NCBI RefSeq assembly: GCF_013170825.1
Contig: NZ_CP033365.1
Location: forward strand, 2,802,001-2,866,000
Direction: 5' to 3'
Source of the DNA: Mesorhizobium sp. NZP2298
GTDB lineage: Bacteria; Pseudomonadota; Alphaproteobacteria; Rhizobiales; Rhizobiaceae
Length of the DNA: 64,000 nt
Shown: piece by piece, positions 34,371 through 43,300 of the stretch
Position numbering within the stretch: position 1 is the stretch's first letter
How the letters are laid out: the number at the start of each line of letters is the position of its first letter
The notes under the pieces: model-generated
Told to the model about the DNA's origin: nothing
What the model saw: the letters and a program-made list of their open reading frames with translations, nothing else
Database searches by the model: none
Position numbers and translations under genes: made by a program

Positions 34371-35168
34371 TCAGACCGATGCGCCTTCGGACCCGGTCCG
34401 GAAGTCGAAGCTGGTCGTCAGGCCGCCATCGGCGACGATTTCGGCGCCGTTGAGCGCGGTCGAGGCGTCACAGAGCAGGAAAAGCGCCGCGCGGGCGACT
34501 TCGCCCGGATCGAGGATTCGGCCCGAAGGCTGGCGATTGGCGCGCGTGGCAAGGAAGCGGTCCGGGTCGCTGGCCGACTTCATATGCCGTTCGAACAGGC
34601 CGGCCAGCATGGGGCCGGGGCTCAGCACATTGGCGCGAATGCCCTGTCGGGCGTGGTCCATGGCCACGGTCCGCGTCAGCTGGCGCACGGCCCCCTTGGA
34701 GGCGGCGTAGATCGCGAGCTGCTGCTCGGCGAAGGTCGCGTCGATGCTGGCAACGGCGACGATCGGGCCGCCGCCGCGCGCGATCATCAGCGGCAGCAGC
34801 GCGCGGAAGGCGAGTGCCGTGCCGATGAAGTTGACGGACATGGTTTTTTCCATCGCCGCCTTGTCGAACTCCAGCACGGTGCCGACGTTCAGCATGGCGG
34901 CCGAGGTGACCAGTCCGAGGGTTCCCGGATCGATGGCGGTCACGGAGCGGGCGATGTCGCTCCAGGTCTCCTCGAGCGATACGTCGCCCCGCACATGCGT
35001 GTAGAGCTCGCTGGAGAGCTCGGAAGGCGCCGGCGCGAGATCGAGGCCGATGGTGCGCACGCCGCTCGCGACCAGAAGATGGGCGATCTTGGTGCCCAGA
35101 CCGGAAGCCGTGCCTGAAACCACGACGAGTTCAGGCAGAACATTGGTAAACAGTGGCTCCTCGGCCAT
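34371..35168 (-). CDS. Short-chain dehydrogenase/reductase
   Basis: 265 residues with SGTASGLG at 19-26, 'SAAMLNVGTV', 'YAASKGAVRQL' (catalytic Tyr and Lys) and 'GAEIVADGGL'. The extra N-terminal dozen residues before the first strand are unusual. It lies 68 bp after the binding-protein gene. Confidence 0.87.
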   Translation of the reverse strand: MAEEPLFTNVLPELVVVSGTASGLGTKIAHLLVASGVRTIGLDLAPAPSELSSELYTHVRGDVSLEETWSDIARSVTAIDPGTLGLVTSAAMLNVGTVLEFDKAAMEKTMSVNFIGTALAFRALLPLMIARGGGPIVAVASIDATFAEQQLAIYAASKGAVRQLTRTVAMDHARQGIRANVLSPGPMLAGLFERHMKSASDPDRFLATRANRQPSGRILDPGEVARAALFLLCDASTALNGAEIVADGGLTTSFDFRTGSEGASV

Positions 35169-35235
35169 GGGGTACTCCTCGGTTCCTAAGTCAGATTGGA
35201 AGGCGCGGCGGGAGGCCCGCCGCGCCCGAATGGAA

Positions 35236-36213
35236 TCAGCGCCCGATGGCGGCGTCGCAGTCGGAAATATTGGCCTTGGTGACGATCTCGTGCGGCAGGA
35301 AAATCTCCTTCTCGACCTTCTTGCCGTCGAGGAGATCGATCACCGCCTTGGCCGCGTATTTGCCGTCATCGATCGGCGACTGCAGCACGGTCGCGTATTG
35401 CGTGCCGTCCTTGATCTGGTTGACGCCTTCGATCGAGCAGTTGGACCCGACGAGCACGAGGCTGGCCGGATCGATGCCGGCGCGCTTGGCGGCCACGATC
35501 ACGCCCGACATCATGTTGTCGGCCTGGGCGTAGACGCCCTTCACGTCGGGACCGACCTGGGTGAAGAGCGCGGCAGCGGCGTCGGTGGCCTTCGTCTGGT
35601 CCCAATTGCCGTTCTGCTTGCCGGCGACGACGATGCCCTTGGCCTTCTCGGCCAGCACCTCCTCGAGGCCCTTGGAACGCGCGATCTGGGGCGGTGTTCC
35701 CGGCACGCCCTCGACGATGAAGATCTTGCCTTCCGTGCCGAACTTCTTCTCGGCGAAACCCTTGATCATGGCCTCGCCGGCGGCCTGGCCGTTGCCGATA
35801 TCGGAGGGGCCGGTGAAGACGTTCCAATAGTCCGCGTATTTGTCGTCGGGCTTCGAGTTGGTGATGACCAGCGGAATGCCGGCCTGGTTGATCTTGCGCA
35901 GCGAGGGCACGATGGCGCTCGCGTCCGCCGGCCACAGCACGATCGCGGCCGGGTTCTGGGCAAGCGCCTGGTCGACCTGCGATGCCTGCTCGGCGGCATC
36001 GAAGTTGGTGATCTTCACGTCGAGATCGATGCCGGCGGCGCTGGCGACTTCCTTGAAGGCGCGCTGGTGGAGGGCGCAGTATTCGCATTCCTCGCTCACC
36101 GTGAGCAGGATCACTTTCGATCCCTTGGCACCGGCGAATGCCATGCCGGGCATGGCCAGCCCCGTGAACACGCTGGCCATCAGCGCGAGTTTGGTCAATT
36201 TCGCGGTATTCAT
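35236..36213 (-). CDS. Sugar ABC transporter periplasmic binding protein (RbsB-like)
   Basis: 325 residues with a signal peptide ending near 'PGMAFA'. Peripla_BP_4 features: 'ALAQNPAAIVLWPADASAI', 'GVYAQADNMMSGVIVAAKRAG'. Typical ligands are pentoses, cyclitols or related polyols. Lies downstream of the permease genes, separated by a RIME repeat, an unusual place for the binding protein. Confidence 0.9.
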   Translation of the reverse strand: MNTAKLTKLALMASVFTGLAMPGMAFAGAKGSKVILLTVSEECEYCALHQRAFKEVASAAGIDLDVKITNFDAAEQASQVDQALAQNPAAIVLWPADASAIVPSLRKINQAGIPLVITNSKPDDKYADYWNVFTGPSDIGNGQAAGEAMIKGFAEKKFGTEGKIFIVEGVPGTPPQIARSKGLEEVLAEKAKGIVVAGKQNGNWDQTKATDAAAALFTQVGPDVKGVYAQADNMMSGVIVAAKRAGIDPASLVLVGSNCSIEGVNQIKDGTQYATVLQSPIDDGKYAAKAVIDLLDGKKVEKEIFLPHEIVTKANISDCDAAIGR

Positions 36214-36304
36214 GTCGTCGTTCCTCCCGTTTCAGGTTGCACGTCGCCCATCCCCGCCGCCCAACCGGCGCAGGCAGAACTGGGTTTCGTCGGTTACTTC
36301 CGCT

Positions 36305-36417
36305 AGAGCATGATGCCGAAAAGTGTGAAGCGGTTTTCGGACGACATCATGCTCTATCTCTTTGATTTAGAGGCGGATTCAGATTTCAGATCGATTGATC
36401 TGAAATCATCCGACTCT
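36305..36417. repeat. RIME-type double palindrome 3 inside operon
   Basis: First palindrome 36305-36355 with arms AGAGCATGATG/CATCATGCTCT and inner CCGAAAA/TTTTCGG; second 36369-36417 with arms AGAGGCGGAT/ATCCGACTCT (one mismatch) and inner TTTCAGATC/GATCTGAAA. Its right end supplies the last bases of the TAG stop of the permease gene. It splits transporter genes from the binding-protein gene. Confidence 0.8.
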
Positions 36418-37405
36418 AAGCGGAATGCCTGGCCCGCGATGCCGCGAACCGTTCACTCATCCATGCCCCCAACTGTCCATCGAGCAGCACGATTCCCATC
36501 AGCACGAGCCCGTTCGCGAACAGGATTCCCGTCGCACCCATGCCCATCAAACTCAGTCCATTGTTCATCACCGTCAGGATCAGCGAGCCGATCAGCACAT
36601 GCAGCGGCGAGCCGGCTCCGCCCGACAGGGCCACGCCGCCGACGATGGCCGCCGACACCGCCTGCAGCATGAGATTGTTTCCCGTGGTCGCGGCCGCACT
36701 GGCCAGGCTCATCGACAGAAGGCTGCCCGCAAGGGCCGCGCAAAGGGCCGAGACGATGAAGGCGATATAAAGCGACAGCCCGACTTTCGCCCCGCTCGCC
36801 GCCGCCACCAGCCGCTTGCTGCCGATGACGCGGATGTCTCGGCCCATCAGCGTGTGGCGCATGAACAGTCCGGCCAGGAGGAAAGCGGCCAGCGTGATCA
36901 CGCTGCGCCAGGAGAGGACCGTCAGGATCGGATTGTCGAGGGCAAAGCCCAGGTCGAAATTGTCGGTGCTGATCACCTTGCCGCCGGCAAGCCAGAAGGC
37001 AAACCCCGAAAGCGCCATCATCGACCCGACGGTGACCACCAGCGAGGATACGTTGAAGCGGTTGACGACGAAGGCGTTGGCCGCGCCGATCACCACCGCG
37101 AAGGCCAATGCGACACCCATGCCATGAACGAGATTGCTCCCGCCCGCGACCAGCGTCAGCAGGCCGCCGACCGCGACCATGGAGCCGACGCTGAGGTCGA
37201 ATTCACCGGCGATCATGGTGAGCGACAAGCCGAGCGCCACCAGGCCGAGCAGCGCGAATGACTGCGTCAGCGCGTAGATGTTGCGGCCGCTGATGAAGGC
37301 CGGGTTCCACAGCGCGAAGGCAACGACCAGCGCGATCAGGAGCGCGATGCGCAGCAAGGTGGCCGTGGACATGGGCTGTGACTTCCTTGGGGAGGCCATG
37401 GTCAT
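36416..37405 (-). CDS. Ribose-type ABC transporter permease 2
   Basis: 329-residue RbsC-family permease, about ten helices. 'LTMIAGEFDLSVGSMVAVGG' is the family hallmark. Start 37405 overlaps the previous stop as ATGA and has GGAGG upstream; the open frame continues through the other permease gene but is not coding there. The stop codon is shared with the edge of a RIME repeat. Confidence 0.9.
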   Translation of the reverse strand: MTMASPRKSQPMSTATLLRIALLIALVVAFALWNPAFISGRNIYALTQSFALLGLVALGLSLTMIAGEFDLSVGSMVAVGGLLTLVAGGSNLVHGMGVALAFAVVIGAANAFVVNRFNVSSLVVTVGSMMALSGFAFWLAGGKVISTDNFDLGFALDNPILTVLSWRSVITLAAFLLAGLFMRHTLMGRDIRVIGSKRLVAAASGAKVGLSLYIAFIVSALCAALAGSLLSMSLASAAATTGNNLMLQAVSAAIVGGVALSGGAGSPLHVLIGSLILTVMNNGLSLMGMGATGILFANGLVLMGIVLLDGQLGAWMSERFAASRARHSA

Positions 37406-38406
37406 CTCCTCCCTCCGAGCGCCAGCGCGCCGAGGATGACCGAGGCGATCACGACCAGGCCCTTCACGATCAGCTGGATTTCCAGCGACAGGCCCTTGAG
37501 CAGCAGGATGTTGGTGATGATGGCCAGGAAAACCGCGCCGATGGCCGCGTCGAGGATGCGGCCCTGGCCGCCCTTGATCGCCACCCCGCCGACGAGCACG
37601 GCGGCGATGGCGTCGAAATCCAGCCCGGCACCGAGCTTGAGGTTGCCCTGCGCGGCCTGCGAACCGTAGAGCGCACCGGCAAAGGCGGCGGCCGCCGCCG
37701 CCAGTACATAGGCGATCACCAGGGTTCGCCCGACGCGCAGGCCGGTGAAATGCGCGGCCTTCGGATTGAGGCCGATCAGGCGCAATTCGCGGCCGAAGCG
37801 GGTCCGCTCGACGATGAAGCTGAAGACGAGCGCCGCAAGCAGGAACAGCACGATCTGGTTGGGGAGGCCGGCCATGCGGCCGATGCCGAGCCAGCTCGCA
37901 TCGCCTTGCCCGACGATGGTCAGGCCGCCCGAATAGAAGGAGCCGGCGCCGGTGATGATCGAAGCCATCGCAATGGTGGTGATGATCGGGTTTGTCTTGA
38001 AGACACCCACGGCAATGCCCTGGGCAAGTCCGAACAAGGCACCGACCAACACCACCACGACGATGCTCGGGAGGAGACCAAGATGAAGAGAGGAGGCAAA
38101 CACGATCGTCGAAACGGCCGCCGTGGCGCCCATCGAAAGCATGAAGAGGTTGCCCGAGAGGGTGATGAACGCCATGCCGACGGCAGCGATGCCGACCGCC
38201 GATGTCGAATACATGATCGCCGAAATGTTGGCGCTCGACGCAAAGCCGGGCACCGCGGCACTGGCCCAGATGGCCAGAAGGATGGTGCCGATCCAGACGG
38301 CCGTCGATTGCACACGCTCGGGGCTCAGCAATGCCGCGCCCACCGACTTCATCTCGAGAGCGGCCAAGCCGGAACCTCCGCTTCCTGTCCTCGTTTCCAC
38401 GCTCAT
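37402..38406 (-). CDS. Ribose-type ABC transporter permease 1
   Basis: 334-residue RbsC-family permease. Hallmarks 'AFITLSGNLFMLSMGATAAV' and 'GGVAIKGGQGRI'. It overlaps the ATPase gene stop upstream as ATGA and the second permease downstream, so the three genes are coupled. Confidence 0.9.
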   Translation of the reverse strand: MSVETRTGSGGSGLAALEMKSVGAALLSPERVQSTAVWIGTILLAIWASAAVPGFASSANISAIMYSTSAVGIAAVGMAFITLSGNLFMLSMGATAAVSTIVFASSLHLGLLPSIVVVVLVGALFGLAQGIAVGVFKTNPIITTIAMASIITGAGSFYSGGLTIVGQGDASWLGIGRMAGLPNQIVLFLLAALVFSFIVERTRFGRELRLIGLNPKAAHFTGLRVGRTLVIAYVLAAAAAAFAGALYGSQAAQGNLKLGAGLDFDAIAAVLVGGVAIKGGQGRILDAAIGAVFLAIITNILLLKGLSLEIQLIVKGLVVIASVILGALALGGRR

Positions 38407-39914
38407 GCCGCCCTCGCCGTGGCTGGCCCGCGCAGGACGTCACCCAGGATCGAGTCCATGGCGGTGTCCTCGACCGGCAGATCGTTGACGATCTCGCCGC
38501 GGAAAACGGTGATAACGCGCTGCGACAGTTCGCGGATTTCCTCGAGGTCGGTCGAGAAGAACAGGACGACCAGCCCCTGGCGCGCAAGCGCCTGGAGCTC
38601 GCGGTAGATTTCGGTGCGCGCCCCAACATCGACGCCGCGCGTCGGCTCGTTGAGAACAAGCACTTTCGGCTCCAGCGCGACGGACTTGGCAATGGCGACC
38701 TTCTGCTGGTTGCCGCCCGAAAGTGTCGACGCCGCCGACGGCAGCCGCCGACCGTCGATCTGGAAACGGCGCGCGAGGTCCAGCGCCCGCTTGCGGGCCT
38801 CGCCGAGGGAAAGCACGCCGGCGCGGTTCAGGCGGTCGAGTATGGCGGATGTGAGGTTGACCTCGATCGGCGCGCCGAGGAACAGGCTCTTGCCGCCGCG
38901 ATCTTCCGGGACATAGGCAATGCCGCAGGCCATCGCCGACGACAGCGAGGTGACGTCGATGGCGGCGCCATTCAGGAACACGGTGCCTTCATGGCGGCTT
39001 TCCAACCCTGCCAGCGTCTCGATCAGTGCATTGGCGCCCGATCCAAGCTGGCCGATGACGCCGACGACTTCGCCAGCGCGGAAATCCAGCGTCACCGGCC
39101 GGTATTTTCCGGCCACCGAAAGCGCCTTGAGTTCAAGAACCTTGGCGGCCTGCTGGAGATCGGCCCGGTCACGCACCGAATGGGCGGATTTTATCTCCCG
39201 GCCGATCATCTCGGCGACCAATTCCTCATTGGTCCACTGTGCCGTCGGTTTGGTGAGAACCCGCTGGCCGTTGCGGAACACGGTGACACGGTCGGTCAGC
39301 GCGAAGATTTCGGGCAGGCGATGGCTGATATAGATGACGGCGGTGCCGTTTTCGCGCAGCCAGCGGACCGTCTTGAAGACGCGCTGGATCTCGGCGTCGG
39401 AAAGGCTCGCGGTCGGCTCGTCCAGGATCAGGATGCGGGCGCCGCGCATGACGGCGCGGCAGATTTCGAGCAGTTGCTGCTCGGCGATCGCGAGGCGGCC
39501 GGCCTCGATATCGAGCGGCACTTCGGCCAGGCCGAGCTGGTCGAGGGTCTGGCGCGCGCGGGCGGCATAGCGCTTGCGGATATAGAGCTGACCGACATCG
39601 GGATCGCCCAGAAGAACGTTGTCCAGAACGGACAGATGCGGAATGATCGACAGTTCCTGGTAGACGACCGAGACCTGCCTGACGCTGGTCAGTTGCCCCG
39701 GCTTGAGCAGATTGCCATCAACGCGGATTTCTCCCTCGTCCGGGCTCATCAGCCCGGCGATCATCCGCACCAGCGTGCTCTTGCCGGCACCGTTCTCGCC
39801 ACACAGCGCATGGATCTCACCGGCTTCGAGATCGAAGTCGACGCCTTTCAGAGCCTGGACACCTCCAAAAGATTTCCGCAGGCCTCTGACCGTCAGAACG
39901 GCTGGCGTCTCCAT
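38403..39914 (-). CDS. Ribose-type ABC transporter ATP-binding protein (RbsA-like, double ATPase)
   Basis: 503 residues, two fused nucleotide-binding domains. First Walker A 'CGENGAGKSTL' and 'LAIAEQQLLEICRAVMRGA'; the second ATPase has the usual degenerate loop 'IGQLGSGANAL' and signature 'LSGGNQQKVAIAK'. ATG 39914 has GGAGG 5 nt upstream; the frame extends to 39986 but lacks a better start. First gene of a seven-gene leftward operon, with GTCCA-N3-TGGAC site C 76 bp upstream. Confidence 0.92.
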   Translation of the reverse strand: METPAVLTVRGLRKSFGGVQALKGVDFDLEAGEIHALCGENGAGKSTLVRMIAGLMSPDEGEIRVDGNLLKPGQLTSVRQVSVVYQELSIIPHLSVLDNVLLGDPDVGQLYIRKRYAARARQTLDQLGLAEVPLDIEAGRLAIAEQQLLEICRAVMRGARILILDEPTASLSDAEIQRVFKTVRWLRENGTAVIYISHRLPEIFALTDRVTVFRNGQRVLTKPTAQWTNEELVAEMIGREIKSAHSVRDRADLQQAAKVLELKALSVAGKYRPVTLDFRAGEVVGVIGQLGSGANALIETLAGLESRHEGTVFLNGAAIDVTSLSSAMACGIAYVPEDRGGKSLFLGAPIEVNLTSAILDRLNRAGVLSLGEARKRALDLARRFQIDGRRLPSAASTLSGGNQQKVAIAKSVALEPKVLVLNEPTRGVDVGARTEIYRELQALARQGLVVLFFSTDLEEIRELSQRVITVFRGEIVNDLPVEDTAMDSILGDVLRGPATARAA

Positions 39915-39990
39915 GATTTCCTCCCACAACCGTTTGAACGGCGTGAGGGCTACGCTACAGAATGATGGTGGGTGCGATGACGGCAATTTG

Positions 39991-40003
39991 GTCCATATTG
40001 GAC
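39991..40003. promoter_or_regulatory. GTCCA-N3-TGGAC operator, site C
   Basis: Arms around TAT, 76 bp upstream of the RbsA-like gene. Third copy of the motif at 28410 and 30922; all three occur in intergenic sequence. Confidence 0.65.
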
Positions 40004-40095
40004 TAACGGATTCGCAGCGTCAGCAATGGGCTGCGGCTTGGTCCAAGGCGGCAGCGGTACGCCCACCGGTCCCTGCCTGCCGATGCGCGGCCGTC

Positions 40096-41235
40096 TCACG
40101 CGATCAGGTCGGGACCGATCTGGCTGAACGCCGGCGTGCCCGCGAGCTTCACGCCGTTGGCGATGTCGTCCAGCAGGATGTCGAGCACCCTAGCCACGCC
40201 GGCTTCGCCGGCCGCCGCTCCGAACAGGGCGGCTCGGCCGATCGCTGAGGCGGCAGCGCCGCGCGCCCTGGCCTTGATGACGTCCATCCCGGTTCGGATG
40301 CCGGAATCGATCAGGATCGGAACCTCGGCGGCCACTGCCTGGCGGATGGCGGGCAGCGCATCGATGCTTGATATGGCGCTGTCGAGCTGGCGGCCGCCAT
40401 GGTTGGAGACCCAGATGCCGTCGGCGCCGGCCGCCACCAGGCCGGCGGCATCGGCGGGGTGCAGGACGCCCTTTACCAGCAGCCGGCCTTTCCACCAGTC
40501 GCGGATCCGGCGGAAATCGTCCCAGTCGAAACCGGCGTGAAGATTGCCGCCGACGCGCGCGGCGATGGTCAACCCGGCGCTGGTGTCGCCAAGATAGCCG
40601 CGAACGTTCTCGAACTGAGGCAGCCCGCCGCGCAGCAGGCGCAGCGACCAGCCGGGATGAAGCATGCCTTCCCAGAGATGGCGAGGCGAGGGGCGCAGGG
40701 GGATCGATATGCCGTTCCTGAGATCCTTTTCGCGTTTTCCCCCGGCCTGCAGGTCGACGGTCACCACCAGTGTCGAATAACCGAATTCTTCCGCCCGCCG
40801 CACAAGCTCGCGGTTGAAGTCGAATTCCCTGAGCACATAGAGCTGGAACCAGAGCGGTCCCTGCACGGCCCTGGCCATGCGCTCGATGCTGGTCGTCGAC
40901 ATGGTGGACAGGGTGTAGGGAATGCCGCGCGCGGTCGCCGCCCTGGCGATGGCGATGTCGGCCTGCGGCCAGACCAGCGCGCACGAACCCATCGGGCTGA
41001 TCACCAGTGGTGTGGTGAAGGTTTGCGACCACAGCGATGTGGTCAGGTCCGGCCGCGATACGTCGGTCAGCACGCGTGGCAGCAGCCGGATACGCTCGAG
41101 ATCGGCGCGGTTGGCGCGGAGCGTCAATTCCTGTCCTGCCCCGCCGTCGACGAATTCGAAGATCGACTTCGGCAGGCGGCGGCGGGCAAGGGTGCGGAAA
41201 TCGTCAACTGAAACCTTGCGCGCGAGAGCGCCCAT
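40096..41235 (-). CDS. FMN-dependent alpha-hydroxy-acid dehydrogenase/oxidase (LldD-like)
   Basis: 379 residues, TIM-barrel flavoenzyme with 'STMSTTSIERMARA', 'WVSNHGGRQLDSAISS' (active-site His) and 'LIDSGIRTGMDVIKARA' (FMN phosphate loop). It oxidises a 2-hydroxy acid to the 2-keto acid. ATG 41235 lies one base past the DUF2520 gene stop. Last gene of a four-gene leftward operon. Confidence 0.9.
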   Translation of the reverse strand: MGALARKVSVDDFRTLARRRLPKSIFEFVDGGAGQELTLRANRADLERIRLLPRVLTDVSRPDLTTSLWSQTFTTPLVISPMGSCALVWPQADIAIARAATARGIPYTLSTMSTTSIERMARAVQGPLWFQLYVLREFDFNRELVRRAEEFGYSTLVVTVDLQAGGKREKDLRNGISIPLRPSPRHLWEGMLHPGWSLRLLRGGLPQFENVRGYLGDTSAGLTIAARVGGNLHAGFDWDDFRRIRDWWKGRLLVKGVLHPADAAGLVAAGADGIWVSNHGGRQLDSAISSIDALPAIRQAVAAEVPILIDSGIRTGMDVIKARARGAAASAIGRAALFGAAAGEAGVARVLDILLDDIANGVKLAGTPAFSQIGPDLIA

Positions 41236-41236
41236 C

Positions 41237-42082
41237 TCAAACCCCGCTTGTTTCGAGCGTCGTGCCCGTCCGCTTGAGGCGGCCGGCAAGGAGGCTGAAC
41301 TCGGCATAGGCCTTGCCGGCGTCCGGATGCCACGAGCGCACCGCCGCCTCCTGTTGCGCGACGATCGCGAGATCGCCGCGCGCCGCCGGTCCGGTCAGCG
41401 CCGCGGCCGGCCCCAGCCTTCCGACATTCTCGGCCGTGGCGGCAAGCAGGCGCGCGTTCAGTTGCCCGGCGATTTCCTGTGGAACGCCGGCGCGCGCCCA
41501 GGCTTCTCGCGCTACCGCCTGCAGCACCACGGTGAAATTGTTCGAGAACACGGCGGCCGCGTGGTAGATCGCCTTGTATTGCGAGCTGAGCGGAAACGGC
41601 TGGCCGCCAATGCCGCGTATCAGCGCATCGACAACAGTGACAGCCTCGGCATCGCCCTCGACGCCGCAAAGTGTCCCTTCGAACTGTCCGACAGCCCTTG
41701 CCGGATCGGCGAATGTCAGCACGGGATGGACGCTTGCCAGATGCCAGCCGAGGGCATGCAAGGGCTGCATCTCGGCCGCCGGCAGGAAGCCGCTGCAATG
41801 CACGGCGATGGAGGGCCGGTCCGGGGCCAGTTCCGCAAGCCGGGCCGCCACGTCCGCGATCCGCGTGTCTGACACGGTGAGCAACCAGAGATCGGCTGGT
41901 CGCATGTCGGCCATCCCGGAAACGGCGGTTCCCGCGCCGATAAATTCAACCGCCCGGGAGGCAGCTTCCGCGCCGCGGCCGGCGATGTCCTGAATCTCGT
42001 GCCCGCCGGCCAGGACGATTCGGCGCATGAGGGTCTGGCCGACCTTGCCGGGCCCAATCAGATTGATCTTCAGCTTCGTCAT
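41237..42082 (-). CDS. Rossmann-like / DUF2520 domain oxidoreductase
   Basis: 281 residues. N-terminal Rossmann domain 'LIGPGKVGQTLMRRIVLAGG' (a GxGxxG variant, GPGKVG) and C-terminal DUF2520 helical domain ('AIYHAAAVFSNNFTVVLQAVA'). ATG 42082 is chosen over 42100 because GAGG lies 5 nt before it. The layout resembles beta-hydroxyacid or ketopantoate reductases; the reaction is unknown. Confidence 0.83.
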   Translation of the reverse strand: MTKLKINLIGPGKVGQTLMRRIVLAGGHEIQDIAGRGAEAASRAVEFIGAGTAVSGMADMRPADLWLLTVSDTRIADVAARLAELAPDRPSIAVHCSGFLPAAEMQPLHALGWHLASVHPVLTFADPARAVGQFEGTLCGVEGDAEAVTVVDALIRGIGGQPFPLSSQYKAIYHAAAVFSNNFTVVLQAVAREAWARAGVPQEIAGQLNARLLAATAENVGRLGPAAALTGPAARGDLAIVAQQEAAVRSWHPDAGKAYAEFSLLAGRLKRTGTTLETSGV

Positions 42083-42175
42083 TTCAGCCTCATTCGACAT
42101 TGGCCGAAGGCTATATGATCGGCTTTGGCAAAACAGGCGGAAACTTGTCCCGGCCAGCGGCTCTGGCGTTACACC

Positions 42176-43273
42176 TCACGCCGCGGCCGCGAGCCGGTCG
42201 CAGACTGAATGGGTTATCTGGCGGGTGGACGCGCTGCCTTTCAGGTCGGCGCTGAGCAGGCCGCCGGCAAGGCAGGCTTCCGTCACGCTTCGGATGCGCT
42301 CGGCTGCCTGGTTGAGCTTCGCGTCGGCATGCTTGTGGCCGAGCCAGTCCAGCATGGAAGCGGCCGACAGGATGGTGCCATAGGGATTGGCGATGCCTTT
42401 GCCGGCAATGTCGGGCGCCGAGCCGTGTGCTGCCTGGAAAAAGCCGTTGGCGTCGCCGATCTCGGCCGAAGGCGCCAGGCCCATGCCGCCGACGGTGGCG
42501 GCGGCAAGGTCGGACAGGATGTCGCCGAACATGTTCTCGCTGACGATGACATTGAAGTGGCCTGGCTTCAGCACGAGGTGCATGGCCATGGCGTCGACCA
42601 GCGCATATTCGGTCGCAATGTCGGGATAGTCCTTCGCCACCTCGTCGAAGACGGAGCGGAAGAAGGCATAGCTGCGCAGCACGTTGGCCTTGTCGCAGCA
42701 AGTCACCCGGCGCACGCCGTCGCGCGGCGCGCCGCCCGACTGGCGCGCCAGTTCGAAGGCCTTGCGGACGATACGTTCGATGCCGGTACGGGTCTGCACC
42801 AGCGTATCGATCGCGACCTCGCCGCGCAGCAGCGCGCCCGAGCCACGCGCGGCGTAGAGCCCTTCGCTGTTCTCGCGCAGGATGATGTAGTCGATGTCGC
42901 CGGCCTTGACGCCGCGCAAGGGGCTCTCAACACCCTCGAAGAGCCTGATGGGGCGGATGTTGGCGTAGAGGTCGAGCTCGAAGCGCAGCTTGAGCGTGAA
43001 ATCCAGCCCCGCTTCGGTGCCGTCGGGATGGACGACGCCGGGCAGGCCGCCGGCGCCATGCAGGATGGCGTCCGCCGCCCGGCAGGCCTGGAAGGTCGGT
43101 TCGGGAAAGCTCTGGCCGGTCTTCAGGAAGTGCTCGGCGCCGGCCGGATATTCGCTGAAGCGCAGCGGGCTGTCGGGCCCGAGGGCGGCCTTCACCACCT
43201 CGATCGTGGCGGCGCAGACTTCCGGGCCGATGCCGTCGCCATGCACCACGGCGATTTCGTAGATATCCTTCAT
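42176..43273 (-). CDS. Isocitrate/isopropylmalate dehydrogenase-family protein (tartrate dehydrogenase-like)
   Basis: 365 residues, NAD(P)-dependent beta-decarboxylating dehydrogenase. 'VVHGDGIGPEV' start, 'RENSEGLYAARG' and 'SENMFGDILSDLAAATVGG' (metal-binding Asp), 'HGSAPDIAGKGIANP'. Long enough for a tartrate, malate or isopropylmalate type; a sugar-acid substrate suits the context. ATG 43273 preferred over TTG 43279. Confidence 0.87.
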   Translation of the reverse strand: MKDIYEIAVVHGDGIGPEVCAATIEVVKAALGPDSPLRFSEYPAGAEHFLKTGQSFPEPTFQACRAADAILHGAGGLPGVVHPDGTEAGLDFTLKLRFELDLYANIRPIRLFEGVESPLRGVKAGDIDYIILRENSEGLYAARGSGALLRGEVAIDTLVQTRTGIERIVRKAFELARQSGGAPRDGVRRVTCCDKANVLRSYAFFRSVFDEVAKDYPDIATEYALVDAMAMHLVLKPGHFNVIVSENMFGDILSDLAAATVGGMGLAPSAEIGDANGFFQAAHGSAPDIAGKGIANPYGTILSAASMLDWLGHKHADAKLNQAAERIRSVTEACLAGGLLSADLKGSASTRQITHSVCDRLAAAA

Positions 43274-43300
43274 CGCCAAAACCTCATGGACAACAGTTTT

